DNA of 64,000 bases, taken from the NCBI RefSeq assembly GCF_014290175.1, contig NZ_JACOOR010000001.1:481271-545270 (forward strand), in the 5' to 3' direction. This DNA comes from Anaerosacchariphilus hominis. Lineage in GTDB: Bacteria > Bacillota > Clostridia > Lachnospirales > Lachnospiraceae. Positions 33,751 to 44,311 of the stretch are shown here, piece by piece; position 1 is the first letter of the stretch; every line of letters starts with the position of its first letter. The position numbers were made by a program, and so were the translations under genes. The notes below the pieces were generated by a model. It did not search any database. It was not told the DNA's origin and worked only from the letters and a program-made list of their open reading frames with translations.

Positions 33751-33839
33751 GGCGGTTCCTTCCCTTCGTTTTTGTGTTCCTATCCTCTGTATTTCGTATG
33801 GGGCGGGCTTTCTGCCCGCCCCATTTTTCTACACTTTAT

Positions 33840-34835
33840 TTACCGCTGGGCGAAGTCTCCGGTCTCGTAGCGCTCGCAGAACCATTCATAGGTCTGACGC
33901 AGCCCCGTCTCCAGATCGATCTTCGGCTCCCAGCCGGTGGCCTTAATGCGGCTGATATCCGTCAGCTTCCGCGGGGTTCCGTCGGGCTTGGTGGGATCCA
34001 TGACGATTTCGCCCTCGTATCCGGTAACCTTTTTCACCAGCTCTGCCAACTCCCGGATGGTGACCTCTTTTCCATAACCCACATTAAAGAAGTCGTCTCC
34101 GTCGTAGTGGTCCATCAGATACAGGCAGGCGTCCGCCAGATCGTCCACGTTCAGGAACTCCCGCAAGGGCTTTCCGCTGCCCCAGACGGTAACAGTGGGC
34201 GCGTGATGAATCTTTGCCTCATGAAATTTCCGGATCAGAGCCGGGAGTACATGGGAGTTTTCCAGGGCGAAGTTGTCGTTGATACCGTAAAGGTTGCAGG
34301 GCATGACGCTGATATAATGGGTGCCATACTGGCGGTTGTAGAAGGCACACATCTTCAGGCCCGCGATCTTTGCCAGGGCGTAGGCCTCGTTGGTCTTCTC
34401 CAGATAACCGCTCAAGAGGTACTCCTCCCTGATGGGCTGGGGGCAGTCTCTTGGGTAGATGCAAGAGCTTCCCAGGAACAACAGCTTCTGCACCTGATTC
34501 TTATAAGCCGCGTCAATGACGTTGGTCTCGATCTGCAGATTCTTCATGATGAAATCTGCCGGGTAGGTGTCGTTGGCATGGATGCCGCCCACCTTGGCCG
34601 CAGCCAGGATCACGTAATCCGGCTTCTCCTCCGCGAAAAAGGCCTCCACGTCCGCCTGACGGGTCAGATCCAGTTCCGCATGAGTGCGGGTTATGATATT
34701 TTTGAAGCCTGCCTTTTCCAGGCAGCGCACCAGTCCGCTTCCCACCAGGCCTCTGTGACCCGCTACATAGATTTTTTTACTGCGGTCGAGGGGTTCGACT
34801 GCCTGTGTATTCTTTTTCTCTGTCATTTTATTCAC
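33840..34835 (-). CDS. fcl: GDP-L-fucose synthase
   Basis: 331 residues from a GTG at 34835; an ATG three codons in is possible. An extended short-chain dehydrogenase with NADP-binding [14 protein letters not shown] (24-37), the catalytic serine in LGSSCIYP and the YxxxK pair in [13 protein letters not shown]. It epimerises at C3 and C5 and reduces GDP-4-keto-6-deoxymannose to GDP-L-fucose. It follows gmd by 16 bases, as is usual. Confidence 0.95.
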   Translation of the reverse strand: MNKMTEKKNTQAVEPLDRSKKIYVAGHRGLVGSGLVRCLEKAGFKNIITRTHAELDLTRQADVEAFFAEEKPDYVILAAAKVGGIHANDTYPADFIMKNLQIETNVIDAAYKNQVQKLLFLGSSCIYPRDCPQPIREEYLLSGYLEKTNEAYALAKIAGLKMCAFYNRQYGTHYISVMPCNLYGINDNFALENSHVLPALIRKFHEAKIHHAPTVTVWGSGKPLREFLNVDDLADACLYLMDHYDGDDFFNVGYGKEVTIRELAELVKKVTGYEGEIVMDPTKPDGTPRKLTDISRIKATGWEPKIDLETGLRQTYEWFCERYETGDFAQR

Positions 34836-34851
34836 GCTTTCTTATTCTCTT

Positions 34852-35925
34852 CTACTTCAGTACGCCTGCGGTATCGGACTTCTTCACCAGTTCCATGTCG
34901 TGCTCGGTCATGATTTTTACCAGCTCGTCAAAAGAAGTCTTTCTCGGGTTCCAGCCCAGGGTCTCCTTTGCCTTGGTGGGATCGCCCAGAAGTAAATCCA
35001 CCTCTGCGGGACGGAAGAACTCGGGGGATACTTCCACCAGCACCCGTCCGGTAGCCACGTCGATACCCTTCTCGTCCACGCCTTCGCCTTCCCAGCGAAG
35101 CTGAATGCCTGCATGGGCGAAAGCCGCCTCCGTGAACTCACGGACAGTCCGGGTCTCGCCTGTGGCGATGACAAAGTCCTCCGGAATGTCATGCTGGAGA
35201 ATCATCCACATGCACTCCACATAGTCCCTGGCATAGCCCCAGTCGCGCTTGGCGTTCAGGTTGCCCAGGTACAGCTTCTCCTGTCGGCCTGCCAGGATGT
35301 TGGCTACCGCCAATGTGATCTTTCTGGTCACGAAGGTCTCTCCACGGCGCTCGGACTCATGATTGAACAGGATACCATTTACCGCAAACATGCCATAGGC
35401 CTCCCGATAATGCTTGGTAATCCAGTAGCCGTATAGTTTTGCCACCGCATAAGGAGAACGGGGATGAAAGGGTGTTGTCTCCTTCTGAGGAATCTCCTCT
35501 ACCTTACCGAACAGCTCGGAAGTGGATGCCTGATAGATTCTCGTGGTCTTTGCCAAACCCGCGATGCGGACTGCCTCCAGCACACGCAGGACGCCGATAC
35601 CGTCCGCATTGGCGGTATATTCAGGCTCCTCGAAGGATACAGCCACATGGGACTGGGCTGCCAGGTTATAGATTTCGTCCGGCTTGATCTCCAGCATCAG
35701 ACGTACCAGATTCATGGAATCGGTCATATCGCCGTAGACCAGATGCAGGCCGTCTCCCTTTGCTTCCCGCTCCTTTAACAGGTGCTCGATACGCTCCGCG
35801 GTGTTGGTAGACCCGCGACGGAAAAGGCCGTATACCTCATAGCCCTTCTCCAGCAGCAGTTCTGCCAGATAGGAGCCGTCCTGTCCTGTGATTCCTGTGA
35901 TTAACGCTGTCTTTTTCATCTTCAT
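34852..35925 (-). CDS. gmd: GDP-mannose 4,6-dehydratase
   Basis: 357 residues. NAD(P)-binding [20 protein letters not shown] near the N-terminus, [15 protein letters not shown], and the YxxxK motif [12 protein letters not shown] identify the dehydratase that turns GDP-mannose into GDP-4-keto-6-deoxymannose. It has GAGGAGA upstream; the second ATG (35919) is better spaced than the first. It is 10 bases after manC. Confidence 0.96.
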   Translation of the reverse strand: MKMKKTALITGITGQDGSYLAELLLEKGYEVYGLFRRGSTNTAERIEHLLKEREAKGDGLHLVYGDMTDSMNLVRLMLEIKPDEIYNLAAQSHVAVSFEEPEYTANADGIGVLRVLEAVRIAGLAKTTRIYQASTSELFGKVEEIPQKETTPFHPRSPYAVAKLYGYWITKHYREAYGMFAVNGILFNHESERRGETFVTRKITLAVANILAGRQEKLYLGNLNAKRDWGYARDYVECMWMILQHDIPEDFVIATGETRTVREFTEAAFAHAGIQLRWEGEGVDEKGIDVATGRVLVEVSPEFFRPAEVDLLLGDPTKAKETLGWNPRKTSFDELVKIMTEHDMELVKKSDTAGVLK

Positions 35926-35935
35926 TCTCCTCTGT

Positions 35936-37297
35936 TTATAAAATATGGCTCAGTTCGATTTCATCCCAGTTAAAGGTGATCCGGTTAATATCGTCGCTTC
36001 CGGTACTGGTTCCCACATGAATCTCGATATACTCGAAATCACGGAAGGCCTTTACCGCATGGCGCTGGTTCTTTCGGATGCACACGGCCTTGCCCTGGCT
36101 TAAGGGAATCTTCGTTCCCTCCAGAATCAGCTCTCCGGTTCCGCTTAACACGGTCCAGATCTCATCCCGGTACTGGTGATAGTGATAGCTGGAGGTCATA
36201 CCGTCGTAAATGTGAATCTTCCGGGTCAATGTGGCCTTGCCCTGGGACTCCGTATCGTCCAGGGTCTCCAGGGTTCCCCATCTGCGCTCCTCGAACATGG
36301 GACGAGAGCTGAATCCGGAAGCAATCTCCTTTACTCTGGCAGTCTGGTTCTTGTCCGTCACCAGGATGCCGTCCTGGGAAGCTACCACCACCAGGTCCCG
36401 AGTTCCCATGACTGCCACGGGCATCTTCAGCTCGTTGATGACCTGGGTGTTCTCGCAGGTCTCGTCCAATACCACGTTTCCGATAGTGTCGGTGCTCATC
36501 TGGTCCGCCAGGGCATCCCAGGTACCCAGATCCTTCCAGAAGCCGCGGAACTCCACAGCCGCCAGATGCTCCGCCTTTTCCAGTACCTCGTAGTCGAAGC
36601 TGATCTTCGGAAGCTTCTCATAGGATGCGCACAGCCCCTGGTAATCCTCGGGCACGCCGTATTTCTTTGCCCGCTCCAGGATATCGCCGATGCGGACGCA
36701 GAACACGCCGCAATTCCACAGGGCTCCCTGCTCCATGAGTTTTTCTGCCTGCTCCTCGTCGGGCTTCTCCGCAAAGCCCCGGACCTCCATCCAGCCCTCT
36801 TTCTTCTCTCCCGGAAGGATGTAGCCGTACTTGGTGGCCGGATAGCTGGGCGCAGCACCCATGAGACCCACCTCTGCGCCGGATACCTTCATGACCTGTT
36901 CCAGTTTCTTTACAGTCTCAAAGTAGGCGCTCTCCGTATAGGGATCCACCGGCATGATGGCCGCGTAGTCCTCCGCAGAGGCTCCGCCGCAGCTGTGAAG
37001 CCAGGCGCAGGAAACCAGCACTGCCGCAAAGGTATCTCTCCGGCCCGGCTCCACCGCGATTTTCGCGTCCTGTACCTGGCTTTTGATCAGCTCCACCTGC
37101 TCACCTCCGGCGGTAATCACCGCATTCCCGGCGATACCAGCCTCCTGTAACTGATCCCAGACACGCTGAAGCATGGAACAGTGCTCCATGGAATTCGTTT
37201 CCTTATTTACTACCTTCAAATACTGTTTCGGCCTCGCGTCATTGGACAGGGGCCAGAGCCGCTTTCCGGACCCGCCCGATAAGAGTACATAGTACAT
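35936..37297 (-). CDS. manC: Mannose-1-phosphate guanylyltransferase with C-terminal cupin
   Basis: 453 residues. The nucleotidyltransferase signature [15 protein letters not shown] is at residues 5-19, and [14 protein letters not shown] near 170 is typical of GDP-mannose pyrophosphorylases. The C-terminal about 110 residues are a cupin ([20 protein letters not shown]) resembling the isomerase module of bifunctional enzymes; a separate ManA is present, so that module may be structural. First gene of the GDP-fucose operon; AAAAGGGATG precedes the ATG, and the 204-base gap to the divergent AraC gene must hold the promoter (candidate TTGCAA near 37360). Confidence 0.94.
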   Translation of the reverse strand: MYYVLLSGGSGKRLWPLSNDARPKQYLKVVNKETNSMEHCSMLQRVWDQLQEAGIAGNAVITAGGEQVELIKSQVQDAKIAVEPGRRDTFAAVLVSCAWLHSCGGASAEDYAAIMPVDPYTESAYFETVKKLEQVMKVSGAEVGLMGAAPSYPATKYGYILPGEKKEGWMEVRGFAEKPDEEQAEKLMEQGALWNCGVFCVRIGDILERAKKYGVPEDYQGLCASYEKLPKISFDYEVLEKAEHLAAVEFRGFWKDLGTWDALADQMSTDTIGNVVLDETCENTQVINELKMPVAVMGTRDLVVVASQDGILVTDKNQTARVKEIASGFSSRPMFEERRWGTLETLDDTESQGKATLTRKIHIYDGMTSSYHYHQYRDEIWTVLSGTGELILEGTKIPLSQGKAVCIRKNQRHAVKAFRDFEYIEIHVGTSTGSDDINRITFNWDEIELSHIL

Positions 37298-37501
37298 AGC
37301 TTCATCCCTTTTCTTTTTTATTTTCTATATAAGTATTTTATTGTCTATTGCTTTTGCAAGTATATACCTGTATATTATGATTATCAAGTGATGATATTGC
37401 CATAATCCAGTATTATATTGCTGTTCACTTTTTCAGCCCGCCTGCTTTGCGCCGGTCCCGGACCAAGGGAGGAACATGCTTTCAGAAAGGAAATAAAGAC
37501 C

Positions 37502-38371
37502 ATGAAAAACTATTTTGACAAGTTCCCTGACTCCTATGTGGCCAGCTCCCGCCGGATGATCCAGACCCCCGGAGCCTTTGCCCGCTCCGCCTTCTTCTAT
37601 GTGCAGGAGACTGGCTATCTGAAGCTGAAGGAAAGTCATGTGGCACGCCGGAAGAACCTGGAATCCTTCCTGGTGGTGCTGGTACTCTCCGGCAGCGGCG
37701 TCCTCATGTACGACGAAAAGCTCTATAGCCTGCGGAAGGGCTCCTGTTTCTTCATCGACTGCATGGTCCCTTACTACCACCAGAGCAGCCAGACGGATCC
37801 CTGGGAACTGGTCTGGGTTCATTTCAACGGGGCCACCTCCCGGGAGTACTACCGCTATTTTTCTTCCATCAGCGCCCCGGCCTTTGAGCCCCACAGCTTT
37901 CCGGAACTGCGGCTGAAACTGGACAGTCTGCTGGACGCCAATACAGTCTCCGACTTCCAGGCGGAGATCACTTCTTCCCGTCTCATTGTAGATATTCTTT
38001 CCATTTTGCTGCAGGACATTACAGAATCCCGGGAGGAAAATCATCCCGGCCGTCTGAAGATGACGGAGATCCGGGCCTATCTGGATGAACACTATACGGA
38101 AAAGTTCTCCCTGGAGCAGCTCTCAGAGCAGTTTTTTATCAGCAAATACCATTTGTCCCGGGAATTTCACCAGTACTACGGGATCACCCTGAACCAGTAC
38201 GTCATCGCCCGCCGCCTGACCCGTGCCAAGAAGCTGCTGCGCTTCTCCGACTTCTCCCTGGAGGAAATCGCCCGCAGCTGCGGCTTCTACGATGCCAGCT
38301 ACCTGAACCGGCAGTTTAAGAATTCCGAAGGGGTCACGGCATCGGAGTTTCGGAAGAAGTGGATGAACTGA
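37502..38371 (+). CDS. AraC-family transcriptional regulator
   Basis: 289 residues from the ATG at 37502 (AGAAAGGAAA upstream); the in-frame ATG at 37418 lacks a site. An N-terminal cupin-like sensor domain (residues 25-150; LRKGSCFFIDCMVPYYHQ) is joined to a C-terminal double helix-turn-helix of about 100 residues ending in DASYLNRQFKNSEGVTASEF. It diverges from the GDP-L-fucose operon and is a likely regulator of it; this sensor type often responds to sugars. Confidence 0.9.
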   Translation: MKNYFDKFPDSYVASSRRMIQTPGAFARSAFFYVQETGYLKLKESHVARRKNLESFLVVLVLSGSGVLMYDEKLYSLRKGSCFFIDCMVPYYHQSSQTDPWELVWVHFNGATSREYYRYFSSISAPAFEPHSFPELRLKLDSLLDANTVSDFQAEITSSRLIVDILSILLQDITESREENHPGRLKMTEIRAYLDEHYTEKFSLEQLSEQFFISKYHLSREFHQYYGITLNQYVIARRLTRAKKLLRFSDFSLEEIARSCGFYDASYLNRQFKNSEGVTASEFRKKWMN

Positions 38372-38402
38372 CCGCCGCCCGGGGCAGTCTTATAAAACAA
38401 AA

Positions 38403-38453
38403 GCCCCGCGGCCGGAAGTTTCATGTCTTCCGGCCGCGGGGCCTGTTTTGTTT
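38403..38453 (+). terminator. Rho-independent terminator after the araC-type gene
   Basis: A perfect 16-bp GC-rich stem (38403-38418 with 38427-38442, loop TTTCATGT) followed by CTGTTTTGTTT. Confidence 0.9.
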
Positions 38454-38471
38454 GCGATGTTCTCTGTAAAG

Positions 38472-38501
38472 TGAAACAGACAGCTCGCGCTGTCTGTTTC
38501 A
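38472..38501. repeat. Perfect 13-14 bp inverted repeat, 4-base loop
   Basis: TGAAACAGACAGC and its complement flank the loop TCGC. There is no T tract directly after it on either strand, so it is not an ordinary terminator. It could be a protein-binding site, an RNA processing site or a leftover repeat. Confidence 0.6.
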
Positions 38502-38650
38502 GGAGAAGGTATTTCTTTTTACTTATGGGGTGTAGCAAAAACTATATAATGTATTGGGGGTTTTACAAGTATTATTATATCATAAAGTCGCGATAAGTGT
38601 GCACAAACTTCACAAAATCTTCTGCTTCTTTTTGTCAAATATGCACAACA

Positions 38651-38675
38651 GGATTCCGTCACAATGACGGAATCC
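38651..38675 (-). terminator. Hairpin downstream of ftsH
   Basis: An 11-bp stem GGATTCCGTCA/TGACGGAATCC with a CAA loop, 38 bases past the ftsH stop. It lacks a good T run on the minus strand but has CGGTTTT on the plus strand. Probably the end of the ftsH transcript; the direction is uncertain. Confidence 0.45.
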
Positions 38676-38712
38676 CGGTTTTCCACTTGCCTTTTATGCA
38701 CCCAGCACGGCT

Positions 38713-40560
38713 TTACAGCCCTGCCACGTTCTTTTCCTGACGATTTTCCTCATGGAACAGCGCCTCGAACTCTTCCCGGGAGATCTTTTCTTTTTCCAGG
38801 AGCAGGGCTGCGGCTGCGTCCAGGACGTCGCGGTGCTCCATGATGATGGACTTCGCCTTGTCGTAGCACTCGTCCACGATACGCTTCACCTCAGAATCGA
38901 TCTTGCCGGCCACATTCTCACCATAACCCTTCGTGTGCCCGAAGTCCCGTCCGATGAAGACTTCCTCATCAGAATCGTAGCTTACCAGGCCCAGTTCCTC
39001 GGACATGCCGTACTTGGTGACCATGGCCCGGGCTACCCGGGTGGCCTGCTTGATATCCTGGGAAGCGCCGGTGGTGATATCGTCGAAGATCAGTTCCTCA
39101 GCGATGCGGCCGCCCAGGGATACCTCGATATCCTGGAGCATCTTGCCCCGGGTATTGAACATCTCATCCTTCTCAGGCAAAGGCATGGTATAGCCTGCCG
39201 CGCCCACGCCCGTAGGAATGATGGACACGCTGTATACAGGGCCCACATCCGGCAGCACATGGAACAGAATGGCATGGCCTGCCTCATGGTACGCAGTGAT
39301 ACGCTTCTCCTTCTCGGAGACGATGCGGCTCTTCTTCTCAGCGCCGATCCCTACCTTGACAAAGGACTTACGGATATCCGCCTGGGTGATATAGGGACGG
39401 TTGTCCTTGGCTGCCAGGATGGCCGCCTCGTTCATCAGGTTCTCCAAATCCGCTCCGGTCATGCCTGCGGTGGTCTGGGCGATCTGCTTCAGATCCACGT
39501 CCTCCGCCAGGGGCTTGTTCTTGGCATGTACCTGCAGAATCTCTTCTCTGCCCCGCACATCCGGTCTGCCCACCATGATCTTCCGGTCGAAACGGCCGGG
39601 ACGGAGGATGGCCGGATCCAGGATATCCACACGGTTGGTCGCCGCCATGACAATGATACCCTCGTTCACACCGAAACCGTCCATCTCCACCAACAGCTGG
39701 TTCAGGGTCTGCTCACGCTCATCGTGGCCGCCGCCCATACCGCTGCCGCGGCGTCTGGCTACCGCGTCGATCTCATCAATAAATACGATGCAGGGACTGT
39801 TCTTCTTGGCATCCGCGAACAGGTCGCGGACACGGGAAGCACCCACACCGACGAACATTTCCACAAAGTCCGAACCGGAAATACTAAAGAAGGGAACGCC
39901 CGCTTCTCCTGCCACTGCCTTGGCCAACAGGGTCTTACCGGTTCCGGGAGGGCCCTCCAGCAGTACGCCCTTAGGGATACGGGCTCCCACCTGGGTGTAT
40001 TTCTGGGGAAGCTTCAGAAAGTCCACAATCTCCCGCAGCTCCTCCTTCTCCTCCTGCAGACCTGCCACGTTCTTAAAGGTGGTGTTGATCTGTTCCTGGG
40101 TGGTCATTCTGGCCCGGCTCCGGCCAAAATCCATCATCTTTCCGCCGCCACCGCCGCCGTTTGCCTGACGGTTCATCAGCAGCATGACCACGACCACTGC
40201 CACCACAGCTGCCAGAATGGGGCTGCCTATAGACGTCAGCCAGTCGTTGGTACTGACGGAAGCGAAGGCCACGCTCACCTGATACTGCTCCAGCAGGTCT
40301 CTGGCCTCCGTGGTGTCCGGCACGTTCACATCCTGACGGGATCCGTCCTTCAGGGTCAGCTGCACCGTTCCGGTGGGCGTCGCCTCCGACTGGGTCACCA
40401 CAGCGCTGACCACGCCGCCGTCCTCCACGACGGTTCTGAATTGTTCATAGGTATACAGGTTCTCCATACTCATTTTTCGCATATAGGAGCCGCAGATGAT
40501 CAGAAGCAGCGCCAGGAATACGAAATAGGTACCGGAGATCCGGAATTGTCTGTTGTTCAA
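38713..40560 (-). CDS. ftsH: ATP-dependent zinc metalloprotease FtsH
   Basis: 615 residues from a TTG at 40560, chosen because GAGGAGG lies 9 bases upstream; a TTG six codons earlier overlaps that site, so cannot be the start. An N-terminal membrane helix (about 9-24), an outside domain, a second helix (about 105-125), then the AAA domain with [14 protein letters not shown], the Walker B FIDEIDAV and second region of homology, and the zinc protease with HEAGH. FtsH removes misfolded and regulatory membrane proteins as a hexamer. It follows tilS and hpt in the order conserved in Bacillota. Confidence 0.96.
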   Translation of the reverse strand: MNNRQFRISGTYFVFLALLLIICGSYMRKMSMENLYTYEQFRTVVEDGGVVSAVVTQSEATPTGTVQLTLKDGSRQDVNVPDTTEARDLLEQYQVSVAFASVSTNDWLTSIGSPILAAVVAVVVVMLLMNRQANGGGGGGKMMDFGRSRARMTTQEQINTTFKNVAGLQEEKEELREIVDFLKLPQKYTQVGARIPKGVLLEGPPGTGKTLLAKAVAGEAGVPFFSISGSDFVEMFVGVGASRVRDLFADAKKNSPCIVFIDEIDAVARRRGSGMGGGHDEREQTLNQLLVEMDGFGVNEGIIVMAATNRVDILDPAILRPGRFDRKIMVGRPDVRGREEILQVHAKNKPLAEDVDLKQIAQTTAGMTGADLENLMNEAAILAAKDNRPYITQADIRKSFVKVGIGAEKKSRIVSEKEKRITAYHEAGHAILFHVLPDVGPVYSVSIIPTGVGAAGYTMPLPEKDEMFNTRGKMLQDIEVSLGGRIAEELIFDDITTGASQDIKQATRVARAMVTKYGMSEELGLVSYDSDEEVFIGRDFGHTKGYGENVAGKIDSEVKRIVDECYDKAKSIIMEHRDVLDAAAALLLEKEKISREEFEALFHEENRQEKNVAGL

Positions 40561-40628
40561 AGTAGGCTTCCTCCTCAAAAAAGATGAATCTGTGATATCG
40601 GACGTTCGGCCGCGCCATGGCCGAACTG

Positions 40629-41156
40629 TTAGTCGACAAACTCCAATACTCCAATATAAGGCAGATTCCTGTATTTCTGGTCGTAGTCCAGGCCGTAGCC
40701 CACCACGAACTCGTCCGGAATGGTGAATCCGGTGTACTCCACTTCCACGTCTACCACTCTGCGGGAGGGCTTATCCAGCAGGGTGCAGAGGGTCATGGTC
40801 TTCGGGTTCCGCTGGGACAGCAGCTTAACCAGATGACTCAGGGTTCTTCCGGAGTCAATGATATCTTCTACAATAATTACATTTTTATCCTGCAGCGGCT
40901 CGTCCAGATCCTTGCTCAGACGTACTACTCCACTGGACTTGGTCTCAGCGCCGTAACTGGACACCTGCATAAAATCAATAGTCACCGGCACGGTGATCCG
41001 CTTTGCCAGCTCGCACACAAAAAATACGCTTCCCTTCAGAATACAAATCAGGTGAACCTCTTCTCCTGCGAACCGCTGGCTGATCTTCTCGCCCAGCTCC
41101 TTGATCTTCGCGTCCACTTCCTCTTCCGGAATCATAACTCTGATTTTCTCAGCCAT
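40629..41156 (-). CDS. hpt: Hypoxanthine phosphoribosyltransferase
   Basis: 175 residues from the ATG at 41156 (GGAGGAGAAG upstream), inside the last codons of tilS (8-base overlap). The PRPP-binding motif VIIVEDIIDSGRTL and the PPi loop ILKGSVFF are present. It makes IMP or GMP from hypoxanthine or guanine and PRPP. The tilS-hpt-ftsH order is conserved in Bacillota, where Hpt and TilS also influence ftsH expression. Confidence 0.96.
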   Translation of the reverse strand: MAEKIRVMIPEEEVDAKIKELGEKISQRFAGEEVHLICILKGSVFFVCELAKRITVPVTIDFMQVSSYGAETKSSGVVRLSKDLDEPLQDKNVIIVEDIIDSGRTLSHLVKLLSQRNPKTMTLCTLLDKPSRRVVDVEVEYTGFTIPDEFVVGYGLDYDQKYRNLPYIGVLEFVD

Positions 41157-42546
41157 CTTCTTCTCCTCCATCTATCTGTACTTTTAACATGTTTACCGTG
41201 GTCTCCGTCACCTTGTATCCCTCGCTGATACGTCTTCCCGGAACCCAGAGAATATGCTCTCCGTCTGCCAGAAACCACATCTTATCCCGGTCTGCCGCCG
41301 GTATTTTTTCGTCTGTCAGATAAGCCTTCAGTTTTTTACGTCCGTGCTCCCTGTTGATTTCCAGATAATCCCCGGGCCTGCGCCCGCGGATCTCGGGACA
41401 TTTTTTTATTTTATCATAGTCGAACCATTTCGTATATGTTTTTTGCGGAATAATTTGATCTTTTTCTGCTGGTTCCAGGGAAAAAGTCCACCGCTTTCCA
41501 TCCGCCAGGCAGGTTCCCGGAATCTCCGGCCGGATACAACGCTCCACCCCGGATCCGGCAGATTCCGAAGCCCTTTTTTGCCGATACAGCCGGATCCCGC
41601 CGTACTCCCGGACAGCCCCTCTGCCTCCTGGCAGATCTGCCCGGCTTCCGCACTGCTTCTCCATCAGCTCCGCCAGGATCCGGATGTGAATCCGTTCCAC
41701 GTCCTTCAGGCCGCCCAGAAATCCCATACAGCGGCGCAGTACCCGGCCCTGAATCAGGCTCTCTGTCTGCCGGAAAGGCGTCTCGAAGAGAAAACAGCCC
41801 TCATCCTCCTCCCGAACGCAGAGCCGGTACGCCCCCGCAGTGCGCTCCTCCAGATAGGCTTCGATCTCCGACAGCTCCGCCGCCGCTTCGGCCACATGAC
41901 GGGCTGCATGGGCGTTCACCTGCTCCTCTGCCTCCCGCAGAATCCCGTGGCGGATCCGGTTCCGGGTATATTCCACCTCCCCGTTGGTGCTGTCCGTCCG
42001 CCAGGGGATATTCCTCTCCCGAAGCCAGACCAGAATCTCCTCCCGTTCCAGACAGAGCAGGGGCCGGATTACCTGATCCCGGACAGGCTCCATACCGGCC
42101 AGGCCCCGGATGCCGCTGCCGCGAAATAAGTGAAACAGTACCGTCTCCGCCTGATCATTGGCGTGGTGGGCCACGGCGATCCGGGCTCTCTCAGAACCTT
42201 CCGCTTCCTTTTCAAAGGCCTCATACCGGCACAGCCGACCAGCCTCTTCCAGGGTCAGGCGCTCCCTGGCCGCCCGCCCGGGCACATCAAAATCATATAC
42301 CCGAAGGGGAATGCCCTCCTTTTCACAGAGCTTCTGCACAAAAACCTCGTCCGCCTCCGCCTCCGCTCCCCGGATGCCGTGATTCACATGCACAGCCAGA
42401 AGGTTTGCGCCCTTTTCCCGGCACAGCTCCTTTAGAAGATACAGCAGGCAGACCGAATCGGGGCCGCCGGATATGCCCGCCACGATCCGGTCTCCCGGCA
42501 GAATCATCTGATATTTTTCCACATAAGCCCTTACCCGTTCCTGCAT
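41149..42546 (-). CDS. tilS: tRNA(Ile)-lysidine synthetase
   Basis: 465 residues. The PP-loop AGISGGPDSVCLLYLL is at about 23-38, AVHVNHGIRGAEA and AVAHHANDQAETVLFHLFRGS follow, and the C-terminal TilS domains (KAYLTDEKIPAADRDKMWFL) complete it. It converts C34 of the minor tRNA-Ile anticodon to lysidine, allowing AUA decoding; essential. Confidence 0.95.
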   Translation of the reverse strand: MQERVRAYVEKYQMILPGDRIVAGISGGPDSVCLLYLLKELCREKGANLLAVHVNHGIRGAEAEADEVFVQKLCEKEGIPLRVYDFDVPGRAARERLTLEEAGRLCRYEAFEKEAEGSERARIAVAHHANDQAETVLFHLFRGSGIRGLAGMEPVRDQVIRPLLCLEREEILVWLRERNIPWRTDSTNGEVEYTRNRIRHGILREAEEQVNAHAARHVAEAAAELSEIEAYLEERTAGAYRLCVREEDEGCFLFETPFRQTESLIQGRVLRRCMGFLGGLKDVERIHIRILAELMEKQCGSRADLPGGRGAVREYGGIRLYRQKRASESAGSGVERCIRPEIPGTCLADGKRWTFSLEPAEKDQIIPQKTYTKWFDYDKIKKCPEIRGRRPGDYLEINREHGRKKLKAYLTDEKIPAADRDKMWFLADGEHILWVPGRRISEGYKVTETTVNMLKVQIDGGEEDG

Positions 42547-42633
42547 ACGCTTTCTCTCCTGTCCGCTTCTCGTTTCTCCGCTTTTCCGGTCTCGCGCCCG
42601 GTTCTTTCTCTGATTTTCAGTATACAGGATTTC

Positions 42634-44019
42634 TCAGTATTTGACCAGTCCCATGACCAGCACCGTCATATCGTCCGCCGGTTCCTTTCCGCTGTACTGG
42701 CGCACCCGGTTCAGGATGTAGGCCGCCAGCTCCGATGGATTCCCCGTGTCGTGCTCCAGAATGATATCCTTCATCATTTTCTCCTGATGGGCCGCCGGAA
42801 GGGCGTCCATGACCCCGTCTGTCACCATAATAACCATATCCCCGTCGTAAAGCTTCTTCCCACTGCAGTCCGGCTCCAGTTTATGGAAGACCCCGGCCGG
42901 AAGGCTGGTGGACGAGATGACTTCCACCCAGTTTTCCCTGCGGATAAAGGTGGTGGACGCGCCCACCTTCAAAAACTCGCAGACGCCGGTATACAGATCC
43001 AGGGAACTGATATCAATGGTGGAAAATACCTGGGCGTCCGAGCGCACGATCAGCGCTGAATTGATCATCCGTACCGCCGTCTCTTTGGAGAATCCCGCCT
43101 CCAGAAACTGCTCCAGCAGATCGATGACCATCTCGCTGTCCCGGTAGGCCGCCATGCCGGAGCCCATACCGTCGGACAGCGCCCCGATAAAACGGCCCTC
43201 CCTGCAATGATGCAGAGAAAAGTTATCTCCTGAAATCTCTTCCTTTCCCTTGACCGCCTTCTCCACACCGCAGAGCACCTGAAAGTTCGTCCGCTCCACA
43301 AAAAGCACCGTAATTTTCTCACTGCCCACAAAAGCCCTGCTGTCCCTGCCCGGCATCATGGCCTTTTTCATCAGCTTCGATAAGACGGCGGCGATCTCCT
43401 TCACGGACACGCAGCGTTTCTTTCTGGTACTGACGGTCAGATACACCTCCTGCCTGCGGTGTTCCTCCCGGTATACCAACACCGAATAAACCTTCAGTCC
43501 CATGCCCCGGAGCCGTTTTTCCAGAAAATCCTCCAGTTCCCCATCGGTCTGGGTTTCCCAGGCATGTTCCACGGTATCCGTCATAATATCCGCCATTTCA
43601 TTGAGCTGCAGGGCCACCGCTGCCCGGTTTTCCTGAAGCCTGGTATTCCATAAGAGATTCATCCGTGCCGCCCCGTCCAGTTCCTCCGTCTGCTCCTGCC
43701 CGACTTCCCCGCCGGAAAAACTCCGGGCCAGATTCCGAAAGGCCGACCGGTACTCCTGTACCCGATTCATGGCCGGAAAGGGCGGCCTGTCCTGCTCCTC
43801 TTGCGGCAATGGTCTCAGAAGCCACGCCAAAATTCCTCCGCAGATCACCGTTAGGGAACATACCAGAATTCCCTGGGCCGCCCCCAGAAGAACGGCGTAG
43901 TCCCGCTCCATCTGTAAAAGTCCCATACCGATCTGCATGGCTGCCACACTGAATCCTGCCACCAGTCCGTACAGCCATCCATAGCCTTCTCCTCCGTGCT
44001 GTTCCATTTCTTTCTTCAC
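42634..44019 (-). CDS. spoIIE: SpoIIE-family serine phosphatase with short membrane domain
   Basis: 461 residues; Bacillus SpoIIE has about 827 with ten membrane helices. Here only two or three helices are found in residues 14-67. The C-terminal PP2C-type phosphatase is intact: GALSDGMGSGMAAYRDSE with metal-binding Asp, IDISSLDLYTGVCEFLKVGAS, and MVTDGVMDALP. In Bacillus SpoIIE dephosphorylates the anti-anti-sigma factor SpoIIAA to switch on sigma F in the forespore. Position between divIC and tilS is that of spoIIE, so it is probably the orthologue with a cut-down anchor. RBS assignment is not clear. Confidence 0.87.
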   Translation of the reverse strand: MKKEMEQHGGEGYGWLYGLVAGFSVAAMQIGMGLLQMERDYAVLLGAAQGILVCSLTVICGGILAWLLRPLPQEEQDRPPFPAMNRVQEYRSAFRNLARSFSGGEVGQEQTEELDGAARMNLLWNTRLQENRAAVALQLNEMADIMTDTVEHAWETQTDGELEDFLEKRLRGMGLKVYSVLVYREEHRRQEVYLTVSTRKKRCVSVKEIAAVLSKLMKKAMMPGRDSRAFVGSEKITVLFVERTNFQVLCGVEKAVKGKEEISGDNFSLHHCREGRFIGALSDGMGSGMAAYRDSEMVIDLLEQFLEAGFSKETAVRMINSALIVRSDAQVFSTIDISSLDLYTGVCEFLKVGASTTFIRRENWVEVISSTSLPAGVFHKLEPDCSGKKLYDGDMVIMVTDGVMDALPAAHQEKMMKDIILEHDTGNPSELAAYILNRVRQYSGKEPADDMTVLVMGLVKY

Positions 44020-44311
44020 TTTTTATGCCTCCTGATCCTCTGTGTGTGTCTGTGTGATTGGGAATTATAAAAGACCGGAAACAAATATTTTGTCAAATTC
44101 AGGAAGCGAATATACAGAGATTTCAGACAAAACCGGACATAGAATTCCGTTTAAGCCATTCAGATCCCGTCAGACGAGATAGAATACGTTTCTCGACTTT
44201 AACTCGTTGTTCGCATAAAAAGGCTGGATAAAACATTCGAAGCCTCCGCTCTTCTGTTCCATCCAGCCTGATTTTCTTTCTGATAAAAATGATAATACCT
44301 TATGTAAACTG
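44020..44311. other. Gap between divIC and spoIIE
   Basis: About 290 bases holding the divIC terminator at 44216-44269 and, further along on the minus strand, the presumed spoIIE promoter. No convincing sigma-A hexamer pair was found, compatible with a Spo0A-dependent promoter, which I could not pin down. No gene supported. Confidence 0.4.
44216..44269 (-). terminator. Terminator after divIC
   Basis: On the minus strand a 9-bp stem AGGCTGGAT/ATCCAGCCT with a 31-base loop is followed by TTTTT, about 40 bases past the divIC stop. It separates the yabP-yabQ-divIC unit from spoIIE. Confidence 0.7.

Larger units (their letters stand above)
38372..38712. other. Gap between araC-type gene and ftsH holding three hairpins
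   Basis: 341 bases with no supported gene. It contains a strong terminator (38403-38453), a perfect 14-bp inverted repeat with a 4-base loop (38472-38501) and an 11-bp hairpin GGATTCCGTCA/TGACGGAATCC (38651-38675) that is 38 bases past the ftsH stop on the minus strand. The stretch 38515-38640 is AT-rich and featureless to me. Confidence 0.6.
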
